Of a DNA stretch of 61,573 nucleotides, positions 8,523-17,448 are shown piece after piece. The position numbers and the translations under genes are program-made. This DNA is from Erythrobacter colymbi. Lineage in GTDB: Bacteria > Pseudomonadota > Alphaproteobacteria > Sphingomonadales > Sphingomonadaceae. Position 1 is the stretch's first letter; each line of letters opens with the position of its first letter. Under the pieces are notes generated by a model that did no database searches, was not told the DNA's origin, and saw only the letters and a program-made list of their open reading frames with translations. The stretch is taken from NCBI RefSeq assembly GCF_002155685.1, contig NZ_MUYK01000015.1, positions 1 through 61,573 on the forward strand, read 5' to 3'.

Positions 8523-8699
8523 ATGACCAATGTGCGCAACAAACCGAGCCGTCAGATTGTCGGCTTCTCGCTGTCGCCCGAGATGGCGCGCGCGGTAAAG
8601 GCCGAGGCCGCCAACCGCGGGCTGTCCCTTCGAAAGCTGTTCGAAGAGCTTTGGACCGGGTACGAGACCGACAAGGGGGAGGGGGGCAGTGGTTCTTGA
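8523..8699 (+). CDS. Ribbon-helix-helix (Arc/CopG-like) regulator
   Basis: 58 residues. IVGFSLSPEMARAVKAEAA then GLSLRKLFEELW fits the beta-strand, helix, helix layout of RHH DNA-binding proteins. A Gly/Ser-rich tail follows. Its stop overlaps the GTG start of the methylase by 11 bases, so it is the first gene of the restriction-modification operon and a candidate controller, replacing the usual Xre-type C protein. The palindrome at 8495-8512 is its probable site. No SD is visible. Confidence 0.7.
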   Translation: MTNVRNKPSRQIVGFSLSPEMARAVKAEAANRGLSLRKLFEELWTGYETDKGEGGSGS

Positions 8700-10281
8700 T
8701 GAGCGCCAGCTCGCCGGACTGGCTCATGCCCTGATTGGTGAAGGCCTTTCGGTCACGCGAGCCGAAGAGCTTCTGATAGCTTCTTCCGAGGCTCCCAGCC
8801 CCGAAGTAATCGAACCCATCCGAAAGGCCATTGCAGCTGGTGATGATCCGCTGGGAGAGCTGTTCTGCACCCTTCGGTCCCCCAAGGAGCGTAGGGATAG
8901 CGGTGCGACCTATACGCCTCACGCTATCGTGGCATCGATGCTTGCTTGGGCGGAAGATCAGGAGGACGTGCCCTCGCGCGTGGTCGATCCGGGCTGCGGT
9001 TCTGGCCGATTCCTGGTTGCGGCCGCTCGTGCCTTCCCGAGGGCCAGGCTGATTGGTGTCGAAACCGACCCTCTCGCGCTGCTTCTGCTTCGCGCCAACG
9101 CTGCCGTCTGCGGCTTCTCAAACCGTTTGTCCGTCGTGGCGCGCGACTACCGCGAAGTGAAGCTTCGCAAGATCAAGGGTGCCACGCTGTTCATCGGGAA
9201 TCCTCCCTATGTGCGGCACCATCAGATCGGCGAGAGATGGAAGCGATGGTTCGCTGAAACGGCCGCTCAGCACGGATTTCGGGCCAGCAAGCTCGCGGGT
9301 CTCCACATTCACTTTTTTCTGAAGACGCGCAGCATCGGCCGTCCTGGTGATTTTGGTGCGTTCATCACGTCGGCCGAATGGATCGACGTCAACTACGGCT
9401 CTGTCTTGCGCGAGATGCTGGCGGACGGGCTAGGGGGTGCGTCTCTGCATGTCATCAGCCCGAATGCGCAGCCATTCGCCGATGCGATGACTACGGGGGC
9501 CATCACCTGCTTCAAACTGGGCGGCCAGACTGATGATCTTGCCATCCGCGCGGTTGAGGGTCTTGATGAACTCGACAATCTGAAGGGCGGGCAGGCCGTG
9601 CCGTGGACCAGCCTCGAGAAGGCGGGGAGGTGGTCTCATTTCGTTCGCGAGGGGCCAGTGCCGGGCGCCGACGAAATCGAACTTGGCGAGTTGTTCCGCG
9701 TTCACCGCGGCCAGGTCACCGGTGCCAATAGCATCTGGATTGCTGGTGCGCGCGCGCATCGTTTGCCCTCCCGCTTTCTGCTACCGACGGTCACCCGGGC
9801 ACGGGAGCTCATTGCGGCGGCACCATCGCTCGACCGCGACGACGCTTTGCGCAGGGTCATCGATCTGCCGGTGGATCTGAACGACTTGTCCCCCAAGGAG
9901 CGGCGGGCAGTCGACGAGTTCCTTGCCTGGGCGCGCGCTCACGATGTGCCGTCAGGCTTTGTGGCCCGGCATCGCCGCGCATGGTGGTCCGTCGGCCTGC
10001 GAGAGCCTGCCCCGATCTTGTGCACCTATATGGCCCGCCGCCCGCCCGCATTCGTCCGCAATCGGTGCAATGCTCGCCACATCAACATCGCTCATGGCCT
10101 TTACCCAAGAGAGCCGATGGATGACGAACGTCTCGATCAGCTCTTGGCGTTCCTTACCGGCAACGTATCGACGACTTCGGGCCGAACCTATGCCGGGGGC
10201 CTCACCAAGTTCGAACCGCGCGAGGTCGAGCGTCTGCGCATCCCATCTCCCGATCGCCTGGCCGAGCTTGCTGGCCTATGA
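8689..10281 (+). CDS. N6-adenine DNA methyltransferase of a restriction-modification system
   Basis: 530 residues, GTG start preceded by a GGGGGAGG run. AdoMet-binding motif I is VVDPGCGSGRFLVAAA, with the acidic ligand in LIGVETDP. Catalytic motif IV is NPPYVRHH, diagnostic of N6-adenine (gamma-type) methylases. The C-terminal half is a target-recognition region with GELFRVHRGQVTGANSIWI and a Thr/Ser-rich end, as in Eco57I-like enzymes. It overlaps the RHH gene by 11 bases and the endonuclease start by 4 bases (ATGA), so all three are translationally coupled. It should protect the host at the sites cut by the next gene product. Confidence 0.88.
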   Translation: MVLDERQLAGLAHALIGEGLSVTRAEELLIASSEAPSPEVIEPIRKAIAAGDDPLGELFCTLRSPKERRDSGATYTPHAIVASMLAWAEDQEDVPSRVVDPGCGSGRFLVAAARAFPRARLIGVETDPLALLLLRANAAVCGFSNRLSVVARDYREVKLRKIKGATLFIGNPPYVRHHQIGERWKRWFAETAAQHGFRASKLAGLHIHFFLKTRSIGRPGDFGAFITSAEWIDVNYGSVLREMLADGLGGASLHVISPNAQPFADAMTTGAITCFKLGGQTDDLAIRAVEGLDELDNLKGGQAVPWTSLEKAGRWSHFVREGPVPGADEIELGELFRVHRGQVTGANSIWIAGARAHRLPSRFLLPTVTRARELIAAAPSLDRDDALRRVIDLPVDLNDLSPKERRAVDEFLAWARAHDVPSGFVARHRRAWWSVGLREPAPILCTYMARRPPAFVRNRCNARHINIAHGLYPREPMDDERLDQLLAFLTGNVSTTSGRTYAGGLTKFEPREVERLRIPSPDRLAELAGL

Positions 10282-11222
10282 ACCTTCCCAATGCCGACCG
10301 GCGGCCAAAGATCTGGACCGACGATGAACTCAAGGGGCAGGCGCAGTGCTCGATTGACGCCTTCGTCGATCGCAGGTTGAAGGAGCCGCGCGACCGCTAT
10401 CGTGAGCATCTTCGCTTGCGGCAAAGCGGGGTCTTGCGCTTGTTCAAGACGCTGGTTGGAGTCGACCCGCTAAACCCAGACCCTTCCACCGTCAGAACGA
10501 TCCTGTTCGAGCCGGCGCTCCTCGATGCTCTTCGTTACGTCGCCGGTCCTCCGGTGTCCGAGGACGATCTTGGGGTGCTGGTTACACGGTCAACCCAGCG
10601 CCTCACAAAGAACCGCCTTCGCGCAGATGACAAGCTGACGGTGAAGGTGCTCGGCCTGATTTGCCAGATGTCCGATCCGGTGCGCTTCCCTTGGATCGAT
10701 GATCGGCGGACGCCAAGCCTGCATGAGCTGAAGCATGCGATCAGAGCGACAGCGGCACTTCACGCGACACAGACGCTTCAGACGGAGCGTCGTGGCTATG
10801 GTCGCAAGGTCGAGTCCGTTCTGAAGGACCGATTGCTGCTTCAAGGCTACGAGAAGGTTCCGACCCCGAACAAGGGCAAAATCACCGCGCCGACACACTG
10901 GCCATCCGCCAACACCTTTTATGGCGAATGCACGGTCTATGGTCGAAAGGCAGACATTCTGGTCGGGACCAATGACGGCCGCATCATCGCAATCGAGGCA
11001 AAGGATTCCTCGTCGGCGCTCAACAGCATAAAGCGGGTGCTTAACGACACGGCAGCTAAAGCCAAGCATTGGCGCGGAAAGGCTGGAGAGGAGATCGTAC
11101 CCGTCGCGTTGCTGTCCGGCGTATTCGGGATCGAAAGCCTGAAGTCTGCGCAGGAGAGTGGGTTATATCTGGTCTGGACGCATGACCTGGACACCTTTGT
11201 TGATTGGCTCTCGGCTCAATGA
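10278..11222 (+). CDS. Type II restriction endonuclease, XamI-like
   Basis: 314 residues. A PD-(D/E)XK core is visible near residue 235: GRKADILVGTND then GRIIAIEAKDSSSALNS (Asp, then Glu-Ala-Lys). The C-terminus, SGLYLVWTHDLDTFVDW, and the general build resemble the RE_XamI family, whose type member recognises GTCGAC. The family call is from memory of sequence style, not a search. Start by ATGA overlap with the methylase. Together with 8523-10281 it forms a complete restriction-modification operon. Confidence 0.72.
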   Translation: MNLPNADRRPKIWTDDELKGQAQCSIDAFVDRRLKEPRDRYREHLRLRQSGVLRLFKTLVGVDPLNPDPSTVRTILFEPALLDALRYVAGPPVSEDDLGVLVTRSTQRLTKNRLRADDKLTVKVLGLICQMSDPVRFPWIDDRRTPSLHELKHAIRATAALHATQTLQTERRGYGRKVESVLKDRLLLQGYEKVPTPNKGKITAPTHWPSANTFYGECTVYGRKADILVGTNDGRIIAIEAKDSSSALNSIKRVLNDTAAKAKHWRGKAGEEIVPVALLSGVFGIESLKSAQESGLYLVWTHDLDTFVDWLSAQ

Positions 11223-11335
11223 AAATCTGAGTCTCCTTCGCATGATTTTTCGGCCTGGTGGTTTCCAGCGACTAGGGTGTATTCTATTGTAGGCTGAAAT
11301 AGTTGAAATGAGGCGATCTCGTCAGGAGGCCGTGT

Positions 11336-11824
11336 TTGAGCAGGTATCTATTCAGTCCGTCCGATGATTACGACGGTGGCGCTGCCGTTGTGGTTGGATG
11401 GGACTCGTTGATCGAGAGTTATTTTTTTCAGTATGGCGATGTGTGCTCTGATTTGCCGTTAATGCTCGCCACTGGTCAGCGACGTTATGAACATTGGGAC
11501 TGGGAAATTGTTCTTATGTTGGCCCGCCATTTTGGCAAGAACATCCCGGATGATTTGGAATCTGAGCTGCTTCTAGATCCGTTCCGCGATAGCGGCCTCA
11601 TGCCCGGTGACCAGCATCGAGCACCGGAACGATTCATTCTGACCCATCAGGCATACAATGGGGTTGAGCTCTCATTCTCGGTGGATCAGCGTTGGGCGCG
11701 CCAAGGCGATCAACTCGTTCGATTAGCTGATCAAATTCTTGAGGGGTTCGGTGACGAATCACTTGCTTCGGCGATAATTGAAGACGCCGAGAGACTTAAA
11801 GTGGATCGATCAAATTCTGACTAA
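11336..11824 (+). CDS. Hypothetical protein
   Basis: 162 residues, no family recognised. TTG start chosen because a consensus AGGAGG lies 6 bases upstream (11324-11329). Acidic overall, with no membrane segment. Its codon use and lower GC differ from most of the window, and it stands alone between the restriction-modification operon and a convergent gene. This suggests recent arrival. Confidence 0.6.
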   Translation: MSRYLFSPSDDYDGGAAVVVGWDSLIESYFFQYGDVCSDLPLMLATGQRRYEHWDWEIVLMLARHFGKNIPDDLESELLLDPFRDSGLMPGDQHRAPERFILTHQAYNGVELSFSVDQRWARQGDQLVRLADQILEGFGDESLASAIIEDAERLKVDRSNSD

Positions 11825-11989
11825 ATCATGCGCCTGATCAGGCGATCTTATAGTTGCCAGAATTGACGGTTTTGGTATAGCTATTAACATAATCTATATT
11901 ATCAATCTGGCAGATTGGAAGTTCTGAATAGCCTCAGTGCATTATTGGGACACAAATATACGGTAGTCGGTTGCAGTGTAAAGGACCTG

Positions 11990-13345
11990 CTATTTCCTGA
12001 GCTTTTCGACCCCGAGCTCGCGCCAGATCCATGAAAAATCGTAGGTTGCCATGGGATCGGCGGCATCGGGGTGATTTGCTGCGCGGTTTTCGATAAATTT
12101 GAGCCACTCAGCGATTTTTTTGCGCCCGCTCGCGGTCTTTGCTGCCTCGCGGGGTGTGAGATCGCCCAGCATGCCGACAGGCTGGTCGAGCGTTTCGCGG
12201 TAATGCCTGTCCATAACATCATGAACCAGTTGCGCAGCCGCTTCCGGCGGAACAGCAGGCTCTGCCGACGGCCGACCTTGGTGGTCGCGCATCGCCTGCT
12301 CGATCGTCACGATTTCGGTCAACGGCTTGCCCACGGCGGTGCCCAGCAGCTTGGACAGCGCTGCTGTGCCGACCTTGGCCCGATTGGCTGAGTTGACCGA
12401 AAGAACGAGAGACTTGCCCTTGATTTCGATGGTGCCGAACACCGTCCGGCCATCATCTGTGCTTGTTCCGAACGCAAGTTTCCCGGGCCCTTTTGCACGC
12501 GGTATCGTGTCTGCTGACGGCTTCAGCCAGTTCCAGAGCTGATCGTTCGCGCGGTGCAGTTCGGGCTGCGCATCGAGCAGCGCACCGACGGCTTCAGCGG
12601 ATGTCCCGCGCTTGAGTGGGAAGCGTACATTGTGGAACACGAGGTCATCGCCATCGGTATTCTGCACTATGGGGGATTGCAGCCCCATCGCTTTGGGCAG
12701 GACGTCGAACAGCCATGCGGTCGTGAACAGGTGGGCGATGTTGGCAAGCAAGTCGTCGTCGATATCGATTTTCGCCGACTTTCGGCGCTTCCCGCTCGCG
12801 GCCCTCAACGCTTCGAGCAGCGCTTCGGCAGCCTCTGGCGTGAAAGGAAGGATGACACCGGACAACACGTGGGCGCTGCGTTCGGGCACAACCCGCACGG
12901 CAATCCGGTCCCATTGTCGCAAAGTGCGCGAACCTGTCTTTTCCCTGATACGAATGGGGTCCCCGCCACGCACGAGATCGCGAGCGGCAAACCCCTCACC
13001 TGGAACGACGTCGCTGACTTCGTACAAGCTCATCGCTGAGTCCCGCAGGGCGCGCAGATAGGCCTTTGTTGGTGCCTTTTCGTTCCAACCGCGGCGCTTG
13101 AGGTAGTCGTCTACCAGATTGTCTCCATCGGGTTCGAACCGGCGCGTCATCAGGTCTTCGAGTGCGGTCCCAAGCAAGACGCCGGTGTAGTGATCGCTGA
13201 TAAGGTCGCCGATCTCGTCAAATTCGAGGTCGAACTCCTCCATTGCGGCACCGACGTGATCGGTCAGAGCATCATGCAGGGCCTCGGCCCAGGCATCGCC
13301 GGTCGCGAATTTTATGATGCGGGAAAGATCGTGGCCGACGTTCAT
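11990..13345 (-). CDS. Conserved hypothetical protein with an antitoxin-Xre/MbcA-like C-terminus
   Basis: 451 residues, soluble. The C-terminal segment GDLTPREAAKTASGRKKIAEWLKFIEN resembles the TPREA...GR repeat seen at the end of SEC-C-associated and MbcA/ParS-like plasmid proteins. The rest is of unknown type. It may be the last gene of the long minus-strand operon, 42 bases after the zinc-ribbon membrane protein gene. Between its stop codon and 11824 is an AT-rich stretch with no gene. Confidence 0.65.
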   Translation of the reverse strand: MNVGHDLSRIIKFATGDAWAEALHDALTDHVGAAMEEFDLEFDEIGDLISDHYTGVLLGTALEDLMTRRFEPDGDNLVDDYLKRRGWNEKAPTKAYLRALRDSAMSLYEVSDVVPGEGFAARDLVRGGDPIRIREKTGSRTLRQWDRIAVRVVPERSAHVLSGVILPFTPEAAEALLEALRAASGKRRKSAKIDIDDDLLANIAHLFTTAWLFDVLPKAMGLQSPIVQNTDGDDLVFHNVRFPLKRGTSAEAVGALLDAQPELHRANDQLWNWLKPSADTIPRAKGPGKLAFGTSTDDGRTVFGTIEIKGKSLVLSVNSANRAKVGTAALSKLLGTAVGKPLTEIVTIEQAMRDHQGRPSAEPAVPPEAAAQLVHDVMDRHYRETLDQPVGMLGDLTPREAAKTASGRKKIAEWLKFIENRAANHPDAADPMATYDFSWIWRELGVEKLRK

Positions 13346-13387
13346 ACAGTTGATCCCCGGGATTAGAAGGTTGTCGTTGGGCGTTGC

Positions 13388-13858
13388 TCACATCTCCGTG
13401 CTGACACTTGCCCATACCATGAAGCCCACGATCCCAAGCATGAAGCAGGTCAGGCCGATTGCCAATCGCGCGGCAGACTTCCATGATGGTGTCGCCTGAC
13501 CGCCGATGATGGCACTGCCAGGGCGGCGCTTGGCTCGCATGCCGAAGACCTCCTGGCTGACGTCAGCGACACCGAAGGCAACCAATGCGGTGGCCACCAT
13601 GAACACCGCAGCGCGCATGCCCCCCGGGATTGCGACGGCCGAAATGATCGCCGAAATGGTCACAAGCGACCCCGCGATGCGAATGAGATCGGTCACCGGA
13701 ATGATGCGATAGAGCCTGATCTTGCGGCTCACCCTGAAGCGGATCAGCGGCACGCCGCAGGAGCCACAGACATGGAGCATACGTGGCTCGATCCAGTGAC
13801 CAGTTGAACGATGGCATTTGGGGCACTGTGCGCTGCCGATCCCTGCTGCCATATTCAT
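13388..13858 (-). CDS. Zinc-ribbon membrane protein
   Basis: 156 residues from the ATG at 13858. The N-terminal CPKC and CGSC pairs form a likely zinc ribbon. Three hydrophobic segments follow (IRIAGSLVTISAIISAVAI, AAVFMVATALVAFGVA, LAIGLTCFMLGIVGFMVW). The start overlaps the NERD-protein stop as ATGA, so the two are coupled. A longer frame to 13969 runs into the NERD gene and is not preferred. Function unknown. Confidence 0.68.
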   Translation of the reverse strand: MNMAAGIGSAQCPKCHRSTGHWIEPRMLHVCGSCGVPLIRFRVSRKIRLYRIIPVTDLIRIAGSLVTISAIISAVAIPGGMRAAVFMVATALVAFGVADVSQEVFGMRAKRRPGSAIIGGQATPSWKSAARLAIGLTCFMLGIVGFMVWASVSTEM

Positions 13859-15063
13859 GATGGTTCTCCTGCTGGCTGTGCAACCAGCGCATCGCGGATT
13901 TCTGCTGCCCGCTCGGTGCTGCACAGCCAGTTGCGAAAACGCGGATTCCAGATTGCCCGGCCTTTGCAAGCGGCAGTCAGCTGCTCGGCCGCGGGGGTGC
14001 CAGGCTTGGCGAGGAAGGCTATCCGCCCATCCGGGAGGACTCGCTCGGAAATCCCTTCTATCACCGGTTTGAGCGCTCCAGCCTTCGCGCTGGCCCCGTC
14101 ACGCTCTTGGACGAGCCCGCCCTTGCCCTGATCGGGCGCCCACGGTTTTGCATCGCCTGCATGATTATCAGGTGCTGGAGGCGGGTCTGCCACCATTGTT
14201 GCTGTGTCTCGGCATTCCTCGATAGGCTGACCTTCTGGGGGCAGTATGGCGGCTTCAGCAAAGGGTCCGCGCGCGGTGTCGATTTCGACATCCTGTTCGG
14301 CGATTACATTCTCGGGTTCGGGTGCGTGCGTAGTCGTGGCTTGAGGCGATGACACATCTCCAAGTCCAAATCGCTTTCTCCACGCATAGGCTGCTGGCAC
14401 ATGCTGCGAGGCGAGTTGCGCCGCCACCGCGCCCAGCTGCCCGGCGCTGAGCGCTGTGAAGAAACCAGTCGCATCGGCGAAGCTGACGTCGTCTGTCCAC
14501 CGGTCATGAAAGTTATCGACCTTCACGATCCGTGTGCCGGTACCGATGCGCGTGCGATCGATCTTGCATGTTGGTGGCACGATCACCCATCCCTCCACGC
14601 GGCGAAATGCAGCGGAATGCTTGTGTGCTTTGAGCCAGAGCTCAAGCAACCTTGCGGCACGATCGGCCTGCGCCACGGGATTGGGTATGTCGACGGGCTG
14701 CCGTCGGTTTTGATACCACACGCACCATTCGTCATGGTCGTTCTTGGAGATGCGCCCGCTGAAATTCTTCGTCTCGAGCACCGCGACGCGCTTCAGGAAG
14801 CTGTGAAGCAGCAGATGGTCGAACTGGACGTAGCCGCCCAGCCCATCGGGAAGTCTCAGGTCATGAATCACCGCCACCCTTTCAGAGTGGCCATAGGTTC
14901 GGTCGAGGATGTGCGCAGTTTCGCGCTCTCCCTTGGCGCCTTTTCGGATCGTATAGAGTTCGGTCTCGATGCCGCGGCGCTGGTCGTCTGTGATCTCTTC
15001 CTTCAGCAGTGATTCCAGAACCTCAATGTCACCAGCACGCCCATCACTGGCCTTGAGGATCAT
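13855..15063 (-). CDS. NERD-domain (nuclease-related) protein
   Basis: 402 residues. The N-terminal about 170 residues fit a NERD domain: KGAKGERETAHIL, then VQFDHLLLH and VAVLETKNFSGRI, giving the Asp...Glu-x-Lys nuclease-like pattern. The middle is linker-like and Pro/Ala-rich. The C-terminal WNPRFRNWLCSTERAAEIRDAL is a conserved-looking short domain. NERD proteins are often found on plasmids and in defence loci; whether this one cuts DNA is not known. It overlaps both neighbours and belongs to the conjugation operon. Confidence 0.8.
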   Translation of the reverse strand: MILKASDGRAGDIEVLESLLKEEITDDQRRGIETELYTIRKGAKGERETAHILDRTYGHSERVAVIHDLRLPDGLGGYVQFDHLLLHSFLKRVAVLETKNFSGRISKNDHDEWCVWYQNRRQPVDIPNPVAQADRAARLLELWLKAHKHSAAFRRVEGWVIVPPTCKIDRTRIGTGTRIVKVDNFHDRWTDDVSFADATGFFTALSAGQLGAVAAQLASQHVPAAYAWRKRFGLGDVSSPQATTTHAPEPENVIAEQDVEIDTARGPFAEAAILPPEGQPIEECRDTATMVADPPPAPDNHAGDAKPWAPDQGKGGLVQERDGASAKAGALKPVIEGISERVLPDGRIAFLAKPGTPAAEQLTAACKGRAIWNPRFRNWLCSTERAAEIRDALVAQPAGEPS

Positions 15064-15880
15064 CAGACACCCCCTGCGCGCTGTCAGCTTCGGCCTGAGC
15101 TGGCGGTTGCGGGGCCTCTGAGGCCTGGCGCGGGATGCGTGCCTGTGCCTCGACGATCAGCTTGCGGAACGCATCGAGCACCGCCAGCGAGGTAATCTTA
15201 CCGATGTCGGTCGAGCCGTAGGTGCCGCCCAGCGCGCCAACACCGAGACCGAGGAGCAGACCGCCCCCGACCACGCCCACGTCCTTCTTTCGCGCTGAGC
15301 CGGTCGCCACGGCCTCCTGAAGGCCTGTATCCACGTCGATGAGGGGCAGCAGCACCTGACTTTCAAGGGTCTTGCTCTTGAGCCCAACCGCGCTGCCAAA
15401 CGCACCGCCGATCCCGCCGCCGCTCTCGCGGCTCTTGGCATCGGAATAGAGCACCTGCGCGCTGATGAGGTAGTCTGCCTTGACCATCGCCTGCGACGGC
15501 GCAGCGCCGCTCATGGCGCGTTCCCGCTCGAGCGCACCCATCGCTGCGCCGCGATCGGCAACGCGGAAGCAGTTCGAGCGCGCTGCCATGAGCTTGATGA
15601 GCGGGAGCGGATCGACCCGTGCGGTTCCCCCGCCCTGCTGCGCCTCGGCCATCCGCAGCAAGGCTGCCATCCCCGGCGAGAGTTCGCCGGCGAGGCCATC
15701 AGTCGGGCTGGGAGCCTTCTCTTCGACCAATGCGACCACCCCGAGCGGCTGCGCACAGCGAGGCAGCTCGGTGTTCTCATCGACGCCGGTGCCGCCCTTT
15801 CCGGTCACCTGAGCGATCGCGGGGGCGGTGATGAGAGAAAGAGCGGCGACCGCTCCTGCAAAGATGGCGGTATTACGCAT
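15044..15880 (-). CDS. CsgG/HfaB-like secreted protein
   Basis: 278 residues from the ATG at 15880. An N-terminal signal peptide is clear (MRNTAIFAGAVAALSLITAPAIAQ). The body has features of the CsgG fold: KADYLISAQVLYSDAKS, a Gly-rich stretch, TLESQVLLPLIDVDTGLQEAVATGSA and a GGGLLLGLGVGALGG segment. No lipobox Cys at the cleavage site is evident, so it may be periplasmic or in the outer membrane without lipidation. It overlaps the Cys-rich secreted protein upstream by 8 bases and the NERD gene downstream by 20. A role in the envelope part of conjugation is possible but unproven. Confidence 0.68.
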   Translation of the reverse strand: MRNTAIFAGAVAALSLITAPAIAQVTGKGGTGVDENTELPRCAQPLGVVALVEEKAPSPTDGLAGELSPGMAALLRMAEAQQGGGTARVDPLPLIKLMAARSNCFRVADRGAAMGALERERAMSGAAPSQAMVKADYLISAQVLYSDAKSRESGGGIGGAFGSAVGLKSKTLESQVLLPLIDVDTGLQEAVATGSARKKDVGVVGGGLLLGLGVGALGGTYGSTDIGKITSLAVLDAFRKLIVEAQARIPRQASEAPQPPAQAEADSAQGVSDDPQGQ

Positions 15881-16178
15881 GGTCCTGGGCTCCCTTCCCT
15901 TCGGCAGCTGCCGCTTGCTCATCACATTCCTTGCAAGCTTCGCACGGCGCACAATTGGCACAGTCGTCACACTCGGTGGGTTCGTCTGCTTCCTTGCGGG
16001 CGGCGTAGCGCGCCTGCTTTTCGGCTGCGCGGGCCGGAGCATCCACGCCTGCCGTGTCTCGGGCGTAGCTTGCCATGCTGGCTGCCACATCCGTGGCTGG
16101 TGCAGCTTGTGCCGCAGCAGGCACGCCGATCGCGACCGCCACGGCCGGCAGGCCGATGATCAGATGTCTGTGTGTCAT
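15873..16178 (-). CDS. Small secreted Cys-rich protein
   Basis: 101 residues with a signal peptide (MTHRHLIIGLPAVAVAIGVPAAAQA). Near the C-terminus, residues 70-85 hold six cysteines in CDDCANCAPCEACKEC, a pattern suited to metal binding or disulfides. It overlaps the CsgG-like gene by 8 bases. Unknown function; co-translation suggests it works with that protein. Confidence 0.65.
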   Translation of the reverse strand: MTHRHLIIGLPAVAVAIGVPAAAQAAPATDVAASMASYARDTAGVDAPARAAEKQARYAARKEADEPTECDDCANCAPCEACKECDEQAAAAEGKGAQDHA

Positions 16179-16217
16179 TATGCGTCCCTTCCCGTGTTAC
16201 CTGATACCAGTTACCAG

Positions 16218-16421
16218 TTACCATCCAGTTCTGCGGCCATCGCGCAGATCGCCCTGCGCACGGCTGTCGCCGAGCGAGGATCGCCGGACCTCGAGCCGGA
16301 CACCTTTGCCGCTGGCGCTGGTGCGGATATCGCGCAAATCGATATCGTTGCGCTTGGCCCAGCGCTCGGCGGCGGCATCGTCGGCGAAATCGCCCATGTC
16401 CTCGAAATTCCAGTTGCTCAT
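16218..16421 (-). CDS. Small hypothetical protein
   Basis: 67 residues, highly charged (MSNWNFEDMGDFADDAAAERW). An AAGAAAGGA-type ribosome-binding region precedes the ATG. No domain recognised. It sits 53 bases after the paralogue-family gene at 16475 and 39 bases before the Cys-rich secreted protein, in the same operon. Confidence 0.55.
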   Translation of the reverse strand: MSNWNFEDMGDFADDAAAERWAKRNDIDLRDIRTSASGKGVRLEVRRSSLGDSRAQGDLRDGRRTGW

Positions 16422-16474
16422 CGTATCGTCCTTTCTTCAGCAGGTTGTGGCGCGCGTGCCGGTCTTCTTTGGGT

Positions 16475-17119
16475 TCACTCGAATGTCTGGAATTCGATCT
16501 CTGCGCGCAGGCTGTGCTCCAGCGCGTCTTCGATAAGATCGAGTGTTTCCGGGTTCGCGAGGGCGACGACGATGTCTTCATGAGGCGCATCGTTGCCGTG
16601 AAGGTCTCTTCCCAGAACCATGATCGACCGGCGGTAGGCGCTCTTCGGATGGTCGTTCATGGTCGAGCAGCAGATGGTCCACCAGTTGGGCATGATCCCC
16701 AGCGAGCGCATGGCGTCTTCGAATTGCTGGTCGGCTATCAGGATCGCATAGTCGCGGCCACCGGAGCGCAGGTCGATGTAATCGTGGGCCGGTCGGAGCA
16801 GATCGATCTGGAATACATGAAACCAGGCCGCGTCAGCGTAGTTTGGATTGGCAAGCTCCCTCAGTGGTAGTGTGTCTGGTTTGTGGTAGTAGTCCTGGAA
16901 ACGGCCAAGCCCCCTCACCCACAGGAAGTCATTATTGAAATCGCTCGCGATGCGCGCAGCCGCTTCTTCGTCGGTCAGCTGGTGCCAGGAAACCGAGACA
17001 AGGCGGGCGGAATAGTCCTTATAGGCGCGATCCGGCGGTCGCAGGCGATCTGGCTCGGACGACGAAGGTCTTGCCCCCGCAGAGAACCTGGGCCGCGTGA
17101 GCATGGACATCAAACTCAT
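16475..17119 (-). CDS. Hypothetical protein, paralogue of the product of 31698-32228
   Basis: 214 residues from the ATG at 17119 (SD AGAGGAAG). Shared blocks with the second copy are ARLVSVSWHQLTDEEAAAR, FQIDLLRPAHDYIDLR and CSTMNDHPKSAYRRSIMVL. No known fold recognised. The ATG overlaps the stop of the Xre-type gene upstream (ATGA). Having two divergent copies on one element suggests an accessory function tied to its transfer or upkeep. Confidence 0.62.
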   Translation of the reverse strand: MSLMSMLTRPRFSAGARPSSSEPDRLRPPDRAYKDYSARLVSVSWHQLTDEEAAARIASDFNNDFLWVRGLGRFQDYYHKPDTLPLRELANPNYADAAWFHVFQIDLLRPAHDYIDLRSGGRDYAILIADQQFEDAMRSLGIMPNWWTICCSTMNDHPKSAYRRSIMVLGRDLHGNDAPHEDIVVALANPETLDLIEDALEHSLRAEIEFQTFE

Positions 17120-17448
17120 GGTGTCTTCCTCTTGAATTCGGTCGGGTTTGATCGTCCCCGATTGGTTCTGGCGGTCAATGCGCGGCGTGACAGATCGTAA
17201 GGGCACACCTCTTGCTCGATGCGGAAGTCAGACGCTGGCTTGAGATTGCCGCCCATGACGATCCATTCTGGATCGACGTTATACAGTATTCTCAGGGGCT
17301 TGAGAATCGCAATTGGCGGTTCTGCGATCGCCGCTTCCCAGATGAGGAGCGCGCGGCGGGTAAAGCCGAGGCTTCGCGCGAAGCGATCTTGTGAAAGACC
17401 AGATCTAAGCCGCACTGCACGGTTTCGCTCGCCGACGCTGCTCGTCAT
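17116..17448 (-). CDS. Xre-family HTH regulator
   Basis: 110 residues. A helix-turn-helix spans about 5-60 (ERNRAVRLRSGLSQDRFARSL, RALLIWEAAIAEPP), followed by VDPEWIVMG. A related ending, FDPVWLLLG, occurs in the second Xre protein of this operon at 18679-18990. ATGA overlaps on both sides show it is embedded in the operon. Likely an autoregulator or regulator of the transfer operon. Confidence 0.72.
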   Translation of the reverse strand: MTSSVGERNRAVRLRSGLSQDRFARSLGFTRRALLIWEAAIAEPPIAILKPLRILYNVDPEWIVMGGNLKPASDFRIEQEVCPYDLSRRALTARTNRGRSNPTEFKRKTP

